DNA of 64,000 nucleotides from Pseudomonas mandelii (GCF_900106065.1 NZ_LT629796.1:6424501-6488500); one strand, 5' to 3'; positions 1 to 7,128 are shown, numbered from the stretch's first letter. The notes: a model not told the origin generated them from the sequence alone. Program-made: numbers and translations.

Positions 1-716
1 CCAAGTATAAGGCACTAATTAAATACTCGACCGTAGATACTCTTAGCAAGACTATTGAGATCCAGATTTGCGGTGAAAACTTAGTGCGCCAGGAAGGTGC
101 TACCCCATGTTTGTTACCACCCGGAGATCTCGAGATTATTTTTTGCTCAGAGAGAGAGACACGGTATAAGCCCCATGAGGACCATGTGGATTTCCTGATG
201 CGATACCTGAACATCGACAAAAGTGCTTTGTTCGCCCTCACAAAAGTAGGTGGCGGAAACTTACTGCCAGGCGAGATTGTATTCACGCAAGCTATTGACA
301 TTGAGTACGACGATGATGATGAGGAGATTGAAAAGAAGAGATATAAGATCGATGACTCCCCCTTCATGGAACTTAGGTTTAAGCAGGCCCACGGCGAATA
401 TTGGGTGGGACTGGATAATCTTTCAACTAGTGAGCATGCAAGACTTCTGCTAGATCTGGCCATCACTAAAGCTAAAGAGACCTGCAAGCAAAAACTAACG
501 TTGCTTCTCATTGACGGTTTGCTTTTTAATCTAGATCAGCGCAACTTCGAGGTCATATTGAATGTTCTGACTGAAAGTGATTTTCAAACCGCGCTAAGCC
601 TACCACCTTACAGAGAGGCAGACGTCCTTGATCGCGGCGCAGGAGAGGTGAGTTTAAAAAAATTTGCCTATCTAGAGGCTTGGCGATTGGCCATTCTTAA
701 ACGTTCCGAACCGTAG
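1..716 (+). CDS. C-terminal part of a degenerate ABC/SMC-type ATPase (5' end outside window)
   Basis: The reading frame is open from the first base of the window (first whole codon at position 3), so this is the 3' part of a longer gene; the GTG at 84 is only an internal codon. The visible protein carries LSTSEHARLLLDLAI, which resembles an ABC signature (LSxGE) helix. About 20 residues later TLLLIDGLLFNLD resembles a Walker B strand plus D-loop, but with DG in place of the catalytic DE. Known: this order (signature, Walker B, D-loop) is that of RecF/SMC-like ATPases. Inferred: a C-terminal ATPase lobe that may be catalytically weak, perhaps from a defence or ABC-three-component type system. 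The DNA is clearly AT-richer than the core genes, which suggests acquisition by transfer. The family is not identified. Confidence 0.55.
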   Translation, partial: KYKALIKYSTVDTLSKTIEIQICGENLVRQEGATPCLLPPGDLEIIFCSERETRYKPHEDHVDFLMRYLNIDKSALFALTKVGGGNLLPGEIVFTQAIDIEYDDDDEEIEKKRYKIDDSPFMELRFKQAHGEYWVGLDNLSTSEHARLLLDLAITKAKETCKQKLTLLLIDGLLFNLDQRNFEVILNVLTESDFQTALSLPPYREADVLDRGAGEVSLKKFAYLEAWRLAILKRSEP

Positions 717-850
717 CAGAAGCAAATAATCTTATCGGAGCGTAATCATCTATGATGAACTAAAAGGGGCATCAATTAGCCGCCCCCTTTTCTCTAATAT
801 TCGACGAGTAATATGGAAGGTTCTGTTAGGGTTTTTATTTTTTCATGTTA

Positions 851-1036
851 TTACAGTTTATCGGAAGAATTACTCCACCCGCCATTACATCCACACGTAC
901 AACGCCCTCCAGGCGGATGATTCCATTTCCCCATAACGTCGCTCCAAGCCGGAGGTGAGTTTCGTTCAATTGAGACTGGGCGGGGGCGATTCGCTTCAAC
1001 AGCACGTTTATAATCTTCCACCTCTTTATTACTCAT
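851..1036 (-). CDS. small cysteine-containing hypothetical protein (61 aa)
   Basis: A short protein of unknown function. The start is supported by a strong ribosome site, AAAGGAGTTTTAAA directly before ATG. The C-terminal half holds a compact cysteine/glycine motif (GRCTCGCNGGW) with three closely spaced cysteines, which could bind a metal, and is rich in Pro, Trp and Asn. There is no signal peptide or membrane segment. It lies alone in an AT-rich accessory stretch, pointing toward the partial ATPase gene, with no obvious operon partner. I do not recognise a family. Confidence 0.5.
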   Translation of the reverse strand: MSNKEVEDYKRAVEANRPRPVSIERNSPPAWSDVMGKWNHPPGGRCTCGCNGGWSNSSDKL

Positions 1037-1208
1037 TTTAAAACTCCTTTCGTTTGTTGGGCCTCTATTATTTCTCTATTACTTAACCTGAGACACTGTC
1101 AGAAATAACAGGCCTTAGAAACACTTTCTAATAAGCAAGCTATTTTTTATTACTTAACTCGAGAAAAGAACAAAAAAAAGGCAAAAAAAATAGGCAAAAA
1201 AGGGGCAA

Positions 1209-1253
1209 AAAAGGGGACAGATTTATTTTTAGAAAATAAATCTGTCCCCTTTT
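1209..1253. repeat. perfect 21-bp palindrome of the GGGGACAGATTTATTTT type
   Basis: Arms 1209-1229 and 1233-1253 are perfect inverted repeats around a 3-base loop. The core is AAGGGGACAGATTTATTTT. It is preceded by a run of degenerate GGCAAAAAA/GGGGCAAAAAA repeats and followed by further CCCCTTTTCTC copies. Known: short palindromes with this core are widespread in gammaproteobacteria and are often associated with REP-associated tyrosine transposases (RAYT). No transposase gene is present here. A degenerate relative lies at about 7277-7320. Confidence 0.7.
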
Positions 1254-1464
1254 CTCTTGTCCCCTTTTCTCTTTTTCTCTTTGTCTTGGCCTTGCGAGGC
1301 TGGGTAGATGACTTGGCCGGACGCATACCAAAAAACTGTACTTTGCGTCGTTCGTCTGGGGGCGATTACAGCTTGGCGACGGGCAGCATTCGGCCAAAAG
1401 CAGCCATTCGGCTGGATCTTTCGACCCTTTCCGGTCCCCCGTGTCTGCGAGCTAAAGCCATTTC

Positions 1465-1788
1465 TTAGCGTCCGAGTGAGGGCGGCCCATAGAGCTCGGT
1501 TTCCCAGTCTTCAAGAGGCGGCGTTACTTTGAAAGATGGGTCGCAGTATGACCTTAAGTAATCAGTCGCTCTCCTTTGGGCGTAGGTGAAATTGAGCACG
1601 TTGCCTTCGCTGTCCATCTCTATTACGTTCGCGAATATCGCGAAGACCATCTCAATTGCACTCGGCTCAGATCCATAAATGTCGAGGTACTCTACGTTTT
1701 CAAGCATGTAGTGGCTTCCACTTGCCATGAAGTACGCAAATGTTCGGAGTGCTCCACTGAAATCATTACTTAGCTTCTTCATGTACAT
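1465..1788 (-). CDS. conserved hypothetical protein, immunity-like size (107 aa)
   Basis: A small acidic soluble protein with the segment FSGALRTFAYFMASG near the N terminus and DWETELYGPP near the C terminus. Two adjacent starts are possible (1788 or the next Met at 1782); no strong Shine-Dalgarno sequence is seen. Similar short proteins that begin with a SGALRTFA motif occur sporadically in unrelated bacteria, from memory as an unnamed DUF family. The size and sporadic occurrence, together with the nearby type VI cargo locus, would fit an orphan immunity protein, but this is inference only. Confidence 0.5.
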   Translation of the reverse strand: MYMKKLSNDFSGALRTFAYFMASGSHYMLENVEYLDIYGSEPSAIEMVFAIFANVIEMDSEGNVLNFTYAQRRATDYLRSYCDPSFKVTPPLEDWETELYGPPSLGR

Positions 1789-1963
1789 TTTCTTTTAGTA
1801 AATATTCTGGATTTAACTGCTTCATAATCAAGCATCTGCTTTTTTGCCGTTTTATTGTGGTCGAGACAGGCCCGAACCGATCCAAAGCGGCCCTTCGCGA
1901 AAAGCAGCTAATAGCCATTTCATCGAGATGTGCAGCAAATGCCCAGTAGTAGACAGAGTGCGC

Positions 1964-2386
1964 TTAGGTGGATTCGTCATTGTTTTTGGAGGTTCTGGCA
2001 TCAGGACGGTGCAGCCCCGCTGTGTCCCGCCAGTACAATGTTTCTTCGAGCTGGAAGCTTATCAGGAAGAGGGATGAGCACGTCTGAGCGATGGATTGCG
2101 CTATTTTGTCCAGATCGTCCATAGCAGACTGCCCCTCCGGCTCGGGGCCTTTGATTCTGATGGTACAACGCATAGCAACACGGAAGTCGATGCCCTTCGT
2201 ATCCTCGGAGTAAATTGTTGAGTCCGTGATTACGCCATCGGTACTCAACGTTAGTCCCGAGATAAAGGTAGCTTCCAAACTGTCGCCAACTACGTTGATT
2301 TCGCAGGCATCAGCATCGTTTAAGGCTTTCCTCAATGTCGGGGCTGTGAGTGCATTATCCGCTTCCAGGTACAGATCAAGACTCAT
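1964..2386 (-). CDS. hypothetical protein (140 aa)
   Basis: The Met at 2386 was chosen because GAAGGG stands a few bases upstream; the frame is open further upstream but without a better start. The protein begins MSLDLYLEADNAL, has alternating beta-type segments (ATFISGLTLSTDGV, FRVAMRCTIRIKG) and a C-terminal helix (DDLDKIAQSIAQTC), and ends in a charged tail. No signal peptide or membrane segment is visible. It is transcribed away from the PAAR gene at 2678. Function unknown; being next to the type VI cargo locus it could be an orphan immunity protein. Confidence 0.5.
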   Translation of the reverse strand: MSLDLYLEADNALTAPTLRKALNDADACEINVVGDSLEATFISGLTLSTDGVITDSTIYSEDTKGIDFRVAMRCTIRIKGPEPEGQSAMDDLDKIAQSIAQTCSSLFLISFQLEETLYWRDTAGLHRPDARTSKNNDEST

Positions 2387-2677
2387 TTGAAACCCTTCTT
2401 CCTGCGTGAACATTTGCTCAAAAGTTTTTGAGTACGATTGTCGCGGCAGTGTATTGGTCAGCGGTTCGAATGTCTGCTCCTGGCCGATTACTGCCCTTGA
2501 CCTTTGCAATCAAATGCAGCTTTTTCTTCATCCACAACGAATTCTCGCTTCATGCGCTGACCAGTTCATGCGAGCGCTGATCGCCTGATCATTGCATACG
2601 CCCATCACCACGGATTTCTAATCGAGGATCTGTTCTGGTAGGTTACGACGCTCACACGGATTTGACAGGAGGTCATA

Positions 2678-3223
2678 GTGGCTAAGCCAGCAGCGCGTAA
2701 GAGTGATCCATACAGTTGCCCGTTGCCGGGGCACGGTACTAATCCCATTGCGACAGGCTCTCCCGACGTGTTTTTCGATGGCCTTTCCGCAGCACGTCAA
2801 GGCGACACCTGCACGTGCGGCAGTGCGCTTTCATCAGGGCTGTCTTCGACTGTGTTCATCAACGGCAAGAATGCCGCAACCATCGACAGTGGTGGCACCC
2901 ATGGCGGCGTTGTAGTTGGCGGGTCGGGGACGGTGATAATCGGCAGTACCCATACACCCTGCGAGTTTGTTCCTCCCTCGCTGTTGGCGGGTTACGCGAG
3001 CTGGATTGGCTTCAGAATCCCCGCTGAAGAAAGCTATGAGGGCTTATCGTGCACCGCGCACTTTGAAGATGGCTCATCGCTTCCCGGTGTATTCGATAAG
3101 GACAACGCTGTTAAATTTTCGAATCCATCGGGCAAGACGTGCGTGATGCTCAAGTTTGAAGAGCAAGCATCCGCAGAGGCCCTCTCTCTTACCGAGAGCC
3201 TATTGAACACAATTCTAGGATAA
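2678..3223 (+). CDS. PAAR-domain type VI secretion spike protein
   Basis: The start is GTG, preceded by the strong ribosome site AGGAGGTCATA. Residues 1-95 are a PAAR domain: MAKPAARKSDPYSCPLPGHG, then the VFFDGLSAARQGDTCTCG and VFINGKNAATIDSGGTHGGV turns and a final GSGTVIIGSTH strand. Known: PAAR proteins cap the VgrG spike and carry effectors into target cells. A further 85 residues (from about 97) follow the PAAR fold and may form an adaptor that docks the effector encoded 10 bp downstream. No VgrG or tss structural genes are in the window, so this is an orphan cargo island. Co-transcription with the next genes is likely. Confidence 0.85.
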   Translation: MAKPAARKSDPYSCPLPGHGTNPIATGSPDVFFDGLSAARQGDTCTCGSALSSGLSSTVFINGKNAATIDSGGTHGGVVVGGSGTVIIGSTHTPCEFVPPSLLAGYASWIGFRIPAEESYEGLSCTAHFEDGSSLPGVFDKDNAVKFSNPSGKTCVMLKFEEQASAEALSLTESLLNTILG

Positions 3224-3233
3224 GGACCATCCT

Positions 3234-4016
3234 ATGACAGAGCCGTACATTGTCACTGGCAGCTATGTTGTTCAGCGTGAGCACGCCTTGCAAGACTCTC
3301 CCCTCGACAAGGCGTTAGAGCTGATGGAGGGCACTGCCCTGAGGTTTTCGCTGGATGCCATCTCTGATGAAAAAGTCAGGGCAAGCTACACCAGGAACAT
3401 CAATCGCATGTCTCAGCAAACTCGGGATGACGTGAAAGCTGGGAAGATTACCGCGCAAGAAGGTGTGAAGTTCAGTCATGAGATGCGAAACAAAATCATG
3501 ATGGAACATCGCAAATTCACCTCGGCGCAGGGTTTGGCTATCGTCCAAAGGAAGAAAAAGGACGGAAAGGGTCTCATAACACTCCTGAATATGTACGCTG
3601 AAAGCCTATTCCAAAAAGGTTACGACAGCCTTTCAGAAGTAGAAAAGAATAAGGTCCACTACGCCATTCTGGAATCCTCGGGACGTGATAATGCCAAATT
3701 CACGACCGGCACCAAAAAAATGCTGATCATGGGCAAGCTCGGCGTTCTGGTGACCGCCGCTCTGGCGACCTATCAAATATTGGATGCTGAAAACAAACCT
3801 AAAGAGGCGGCGCGCCAAGGCATCATTGTTGGTGCGGGAGCGTTGGGCGGTATCCTCGCTGGGATGGGCGTCAGCACGTTTTGCGGCCCTGCCATGCCCA
3901 TTTGCGCGATTGCGATAGTCTTGGCTGGAACAGTCGCTGGCGGTTTCGCGGGCGAAGCGGTTGCGAGCTCACTGGATGAAGAACTGGAGGAGTTTTCGCA
4001 TTGGGACATCTTCTGA
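3234..4016 (+). CDS. putative type VI effector with C-terminal glycine-zipper membrane domain
   Basis: A 260-residue protein directly after the PAAR gene. Residues 1-160 are charged and helical. From about 165 on, the protein becomes hydrophobic, with two glycine-rich segments (GAGALGGILAGMG and LAGTVAGGFAGEA) in a glycine-zipper pattern, and it ends with SLDEELEEFSHWDIF. Known: some type VI toxins such as Tse4 act on the inner membrane as small pore formers. Inferred here: a membrane-active antibacterial effector delivered by the PAAR spike. Its last 16 bases overlap the immunity gene, which couples toxin and immunity translation. A truncated copy of its C-terminal part recurs 618 bp downstream. 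Confidence 0.65.
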   Translation: MTEPYIVTGSYVVQREHALQDSPLDKALELMEGTALRFSLDAISDEKVRASYTRNINRMSQQTRDDVKAGKITAQEGVKFSHEMRNKIMMEHRKFTSAQGLAIVQRKKKDGKGLITLLNMYAESLFQKGYDSLSEVEKNKVHYAILESSGRDNAKFTTGTKKMLIMGKLGVLVTAALATYQILDAENKPKEAARQGIIVGAGALGGILAGMGVSTFCGPAMPICAIAIVLAGTVAGGFAGEAVASSLDEELEEFSHWDIF

Positions 4017-4357
4017 CTGAGCCACAACTGACAAAGGTCAGAGCCGCACTCTCCGAGCCATTCAACGATTTTCCAGTCGAGTATGACTTTGTAGCGCAGA
4101 AGGTCAGAGGTGTTGCCCCTGACGTTCTGTACGAAATCCTCTATTCAGAAGTCGCACCGGTGTGTTTCACCAATCTAGTGGCCGCTGTACCACCGGTATG
4201 GACAGGCTTCGATCCTGACATACTCAGGGAATCGATAGAGACAAGGCTGGTAGCAAGAGAGCGTAATTGGTTTCGCCGGCAGTTCGATAAAGTGCTGGTT
4301 CGCTGGCTGAAATATAACTACGCCTACATCTGGAAAGAGATCTCCAGCAGGCTTTGA
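4001..4357 (+). CDS. putative immunity protein, copy 1 (118 aa)
   Basis: The ATG lies inside the last codons of the toxin gene, a 16-base overlap typical of toxin-immunity pairs. The protein is soluble-looking, with a conserved core DVLYEILYSEVAPVCF, a WTGFDP motif and a basic C-terminal helix (RRQFDKVLVRWLKYNYAYIW). There is no signal peptide. A paralogue about three quarters identical by eye starts exactly 618 bases further on in the same overlapping arrangement. The immunity role is inferred from overlap and position. For a membrane toxin one might have expected transmembrane segments, which are absent. Confidence 0.6.
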   Translation: MGHLLTEPQLTKVRAALSEPFNDFPVEYDFVAQKVRGVAPDVLYEILYSEVAPVCFTNLVAAVPPVWTGFDPDILRESIETRLVARERNWFRRQFDKVLVRWLKYNYAYIWKEISSRL

Positions 4358-4415
4358 ACCGGAATGCACTAGGGTCAAGAGACTTGCTGAACGTTATAAA
4401 AAACCCGCTGACCAT

Positions 4416-4634
4416 TTGTGGCTGCTTTCCATTCAGAAAGTCAGGCAGCTTTTGGCCGGTGCGTTAGGCGGCGCTGCTGGATGGGGCATCAGTGCATTGT
4501 GGCGCCCTGGAGCCCCGATCTGCGCAATTGGGGAGGTCTTGATGGGATCGGTCGTCGGTGGCGTCGCGGGCGGAGTGGTCGCGGAATCGCTGGATGAGGA
4601 ACTGGAGGAATTTTCGCATTGGGACATTTTCTGA
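4416..4634 (+). pseudogene. orphan C-terminal toxin fragment (72 aa frame)
   Basis: The frame matches the final part of the effector ending at 4016: GALGG, PICAIG, a second glycine-zipper segment (GSVVGGVAGGVVAESL) and the identical end SLDEELEEFSHWDIF. It lacks the N-terminal 200 residues needed for loading on PAAR, and no ribosome site precedes the first Met. It is best seen as a silent toxin-tail cassette kept in front of its own immunity gene, as known for orphan Rhs/CDI tails. It could replace the active tail by recombination through the shared end sequence. Confidence 0.7.
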
Positions 4635-4975
4635 CCGAACCACGACTGACAGACGTCAGAGCCGCACTGTCCGAACCATTCAACTATTTTCCGACCGATT
4701 ACGACTACATCGCGCGCCAGGTCAAAGGCGTCGATCCTGACGTCCTCTACGAAATCTTTTATTCAGAAGTGGCGCCCGTTTGCTTCTCCAACCTTGCAGC
4801 AGTCTTGCCCTCTGTCTGGACAGGCTTTGACCCCGACTGGCTCAGAGCGACGATCGAGGAAAGGCTCGCGGCGCGCAAGCGTAATTGGCTACGCAGGCAG
4901 TTTGATAAGTTGCTGGTCCGATGGCTGCGATACGAATACGACTACATGTGGAAGGAAATTGCTTGCAGGCTCTGA
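4619..4975 (+). CDS. putative immunity protein, copy 2 (118 aa)
   Basis: Same length and same start context as copy 1, again overlapping the end of a toxin-tail frame by 16 bases. The core DVLYEIFYSEVAPVCF and the WTGFDP motif are kept. Differences cluster at the charged surface-type positions of the N-terminal third (EYDFVAQKVRGV against DYDYIARQVKGV) and in the last helix. Inferred: it may protect against a variant toxin encountered from neighbours, or pair with the silent tail just upstream. Expression probably depends on transcription from the PAAR promoter, because no separate promoter is apparent. Confidence 0.6.
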   Translation: MGHFLTEPRLTDVRAALSEPFNYFPTDYDYIARQVKGVDPDVLYEIFYSEVAPVCFSNLAAVLPSVWTGFDPDWLRATIEERLAARKRNWLRRQFDKLLVRWLRYEYDYMWKEIACRL

Positions 4976-5146
4976 ACCCGAACGCTCAATGGACTGTTTA
5001 CTCGCTGAACATCCTGAAAAACCGATGACCATTACTGGCTACTTTCTGCTCCCGTTTTAGCCAGCTTTTGGGCGATGGTCGCCAGCAATTATCCGATTTT
5101 CGGCCAAAAAACTGAGACCTCATGGATACCGTTGCCGACTTGCCCT

Positions 5147-5184
5147 CCCTCTGTGACGACGGACTAACCCACCGTCACAGAGGG
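5147..5184. terminator. 12-bp stem hairpin between immunity gene and DUF6124
   Basis: CCCTCTGTGACG (5147-5158) pairs perfectly with CGTCACAGAGGG (5173-5184). It sits between converging genes and could end transcripts from both sides, although no U-run follows. Nearly the same hairpin (7084-7121) stands beside the decayed DUF6124 copy, so it travels with that gene family. Confidence 0.6.
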
Positions 5185-5191
5185 TTCGCCC

Positions 5192-5554
5192 TTACTCCTT
5201 CACTTCAACCTTATCCAGCGCCTGATTCACCGCCAATTCCCCCAACATCACCACCTGCGTAATCCCCAGCAGCGTCTTGCGGTGCGAGTTATCCAGCAAC
5301 GCCGCAAAATTGCTGAGCATGGTAGTCGCCGAGCCCAGTGACTCGCTGGCGTTGGCCAGTAGGGATTCTGTGTCGTATGCCGGGTTGGCGAGGAACATGG
5401 GTTCGGGTTCGTGGGTGCTGGCCATGATGTTGGCACCTGGATTGAGGTAGTGGTCGAGGGCGCGTTCGGCGGCTTCGTGGAATTTTTTGGAATCGAGGGA
5501 TTCGTAGGGGGATGCCGGATCGGTGTCCGGTGGGTTGGGTGTTGGTTTGATCAT
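5192..5554 (-). CDS. DUF6124 family protein (copy 1)
   Basis: The protein is 120 residues and begins MIKPTPNPPDTDPASPYES, the hallmark N terminus of this Pseudomonas-specific family (earlier DUF3077). It continues with KKFHEAAERALDHYL and ends in a long amphipathic helix (LLGITQVVMLGELAVNQALD). The start has AGAGG a few bases upstream. No signal or membrane segment is present and the function is unknown. A second intact copy lies at 47360-47719 and a decayed one at about 7129-7290. The gene is preceded by a conserved, structured leader of about 330 bases that is also present in front of the second copy, so it is probably controlled at the RNA level. Confidence 0.85.
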   Translation of the reverse strand: MIKPTPNPPDTDPASPYESLDSKKFHEAAERALDHYLNPGANIMASTHEPEPMFLANPAYDTESLLANASESLGSATTMLSNFAALLDNSHRKTLLGITQVVMLGELAVNQALDKVEVKE

Positions 5555-5885
5555 GGTGAAACCTCTAGCGCGAATATTTCAAGGAGCCATCACTCTCTCG
5601 CTACCAAACGGAGGGTGGCGGCCATACGCGGGTTGGTAGACCGGTCGCACTAGAACCCGGCGCCCACAAGTGGGCCCCACGCATGACCACCATGAACGCA
5701 AAGTCTTGTGAAACCGACTGCGTAAAGGTGAAGCCATGAGTCTAGAACGATCCGGGCTACCAAACCCGATCACTGTTTTAGTGACCCCGCCACGATAGAA
5801 CCCGTGTCCTAGACGCACAAGCCGGCGGATTCTGGCGTACGCGTAGGCAACGGCGCAAGGCCTTGTAGCCGTTAGGACGTAACAC
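5555..5885 (-). promoter_or_regulatory. structured leader/antisense-type RNA element upstream of DUF6124 (copy 1)
   Basis: Read on the minus strand. It contains a small hairpin TCACTAAAACAGTGA, then CGGGTTTGGTAGCCCG (complement of about 5753-5768), whose loop TTTGGTAG is complementary to a downstream CTACCAA (about 5632-5638). That CTACCAA can instead pair with a second TTTGGTAG close to the start codon (about 5610-5617). The homologous leader at 47720-48045 has TTTAGCAG/CTGCTAA/TTTAGCAG at the same three places, so the pairing is preserved by compensating changes. A block with GCACAAGCCGGCGGATTCTG is identical in both. The design resembles loop-pairing immunity RNAs of phages P4 and P1 (CI/C4 RNA). 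Confidence 0.65.
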
Positions 5886-5960
5886 TGAATGTCTTTAAAC
5901 GTGGGCGCTCAAACATGTTTAAAACAGTGGATATCGAAGTGGGAATCCATGGCTGAGATT

Positions 5961-6010
5961 GATGGCGTCTGGGATGACGCCATCGCGAGCAGGCTCACTC
6001 CTACAGGGGA
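5961..6010 (+). repeat. REP element
   Basis: GATGGCGTC...GACGCCATC followed by GCGAGCAGGCTCACTCCTACAGG is a Pseudomonas REP sequence with its own small stem. An almost identical element with similar flanks (GGTATGGCCGGTGTCTGG downstream) occurs at 8984-9036, so the flanks were duplicated too. The rest of the 5886-6271 gap holds no convincing gene. Confidence 0.8.
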
Positions 6011-6060
6011 TTTGTGGAGCATTCGAGGTTTGGGGGGCAATGGGTATGGCCGGTGTCTGG

Positions 6061-6091
6061 TCGGGTTCGGGTTCGGGTTCGGGTTCGGGAT
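6061..6091 (+). repeat. hexanucleotide tandem repeat (TTCGGG)
   Basis: The unit TTCGGG is repeated about four and a half times in an intergenic stretch. Such short repeats change length by replication slippage. No reading frame of note uses it. Confidence 0.8.
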
Positions 6092-6271
6092 TATTCTCGG
6101 CCCCTCGGACGCAGCCTCGCGGGCTCGACAGGTACTACAGGTGCATTGCGTTGACTGGCCATTAAATAATCCGTCCCGCTACTTCGAGCGGGATACGGAT
6201 CATCTACTGAATCCACCACCTGGAAAATCCTGCAAGACGTCTGTGCACGACACCAGGCACGATGATGAGCT

Positions 6272-6745
6272 CTAGCCCTTCAACTCGTCCTTCATATCAT
6301 CCAACTCATCGATGATTGCATCATCGCTGTCCACCATTGCCTCTTGCATGTCTTGAGCAATGGTTTTTTGGACATCCATCACCTTTTCGGCCAACGCGCG
6401 GCCTTGTTTGGAGCCGAGGATGATGGCCATGGCTTGCTCGGGATGCTTGTTGGCACGGATCATCAGATCGAGTTCGTCGTTGTCGAAGTGATCGGCATAG
6501 ATGTCGACCATCTCGCTTTTCAATTCGTCCGGATCGAGTTTGTCCCGCACGACGTTGCGGATTTGTTCCCGTTCCAGCATCGGGTAGCGGGAAGCGTAGC
6601 TGGCCGATGCCATTTCCACGATGGTGCTGTAATTTTTGGTCAAGCCGCTGGTCTCGATCAGCTCCTCGGCCTTGTCCTTACTGGCCCCACAGCCAGCCAG
6701 TGCAGCTGCCAGCAACACGGCCAGCGTTATCTTTGTCATGCTCAT
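6272..6745 (-). CDS. DUF2059-like lipoprotein
   Basis: The N terminus MSMTKITLAVLLAAALAGC is a lipoprotein signal with the lipobox LAGC, so the mature protein should be anchored by lipid in the periplasm. The start at 6745 is preferred over 6751 because GGAAG lies seven bases before it. The mature part is helical and acidic (ends DELDDMKDELKG) and includes YADHFDNDELDLMIR and GSKQGRALAEK, which resemble DUF2059 repeats. It is transcribed after the membrane-protein gene at 6784-7002 with a gap of about 40 bases, likely one operon. The function is unknown. Confidence 0.7.
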   Translation of the reverse strand: MSMTKITLAVLLAAALAGCGASKDKAEELIETSGLTKNYSTIVEMASASYASRYPMLEREQIRNVVRDKLDPDELKSEMVDIYADHFDNDELDLMIRANKHPEQAMAIILGSKQGRALAEKVMDVQKTIAQDMQEAMVDSDDAIIDELDDMKDELKG

Positions 6746-6783
6746 GAGCATTCTTCCTTGATGAGTTTTGAGGTGCGGATCGC

Positions 6784-7002
6784 TTAGCGACGATTCAAGT
6801 GAATCGCGCCGATGACCACGAGCAGGACGATGACGCCGATAAACGCGCCGAAAGCAGGGAACATTGCGGCCGGCCAGATCAGGCCTCTGCCCAGGTTGTA
6901 GGCGAAGCTGGCGTGGGAGTAGATGGTGAACATCCAGGAATAAAGCGCGTAGATCAGGCCAATGACGAGATAGCCGGAAATGATCTTTCCCTTGAGCGAC
7001 AT
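6784..7002 (-). CDS. small two-helix membrane protein
   Basis: The protein is 72 residues with two predicted transmembrane segments (about 8-30, IISGYLVIGLIYALYSWMF; and about 44-68, MFPAFGAFIGVIVLLVVIG), ending HLNRR in the cytoplasm. The start has AAGGAAG seven bases upstream. It is the first gene of a probable two-gene operon with the lipoprotein that follows. No named family is recognised. A small inner-membrane partner of the lipoprotein is a reasonable guess, not more. Confidence 0.65.
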   Translation of the reverse strand: MSLKGKIISGYLVIGLIYALYSWMFTIYSHASFAYNLGRGLIWPAAMFPAFGAFIGVIVLLVVIGAIHLNRR

Positions 7003-7083
7003 GATGTCTTCCTTGTGAACCGTAGATAGATTTTCAGTAACATACTATTTCAGTGATGGCATTTCAACATCGCTATCACACCT

Positions 7084-7121
7084 CCCTCTGTGGCGACGGA
7101 CCAGTCGCTCGTCACAGAGGG
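7084..7121. terminator. hairpin of the DUF6124-associated type (second copy)
   Basis: CCCTCTGTGGCGA and the GTCACAGAGGG arm reproduce the hairpin at 5147-5184 with small changes. It now flanks a broken DUF6124 gene on one side and the membrane-protein promoter region on the other. Confidence 0.5.
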
Positions 7122-7128
7122 TTTGCGA

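Larger units (their letters stand above)
3840..5070 (+). repeat. diverged tandem duplication, 618-bp offset (toxin tail + immunity + 3' tail)
   Basis: Three landmarks repeat with the same offset. The toxin stop codons end at 4016 and 4634, the immunity starts are 4001 and 4619, and a TGCTGAAC/CGCTGAAC sequence followed by AAAAACC..CTGACCATT-like bases occurs at 4385 and 5003. Copy 1 therefore runs from about 3840 to 4460 and copy 2 from about 4461 to 5070. The copies differ at many codons, mostly conservatively, so the duplication is old and both immunity frames were kept open. Confidence 0.8.

Noticed and set aside
84..716. Complete 210-residue gene starting with GTG at 84
   Set aside because: The frame is open to the first base of the window, and no ribosome site precedes the GTG; it is a partial gene.
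5889..6275. 128-codon frame on the plus strand
   Set aside because: It runs through a REP element and a hexanucleotide repeat; coding is improbable.
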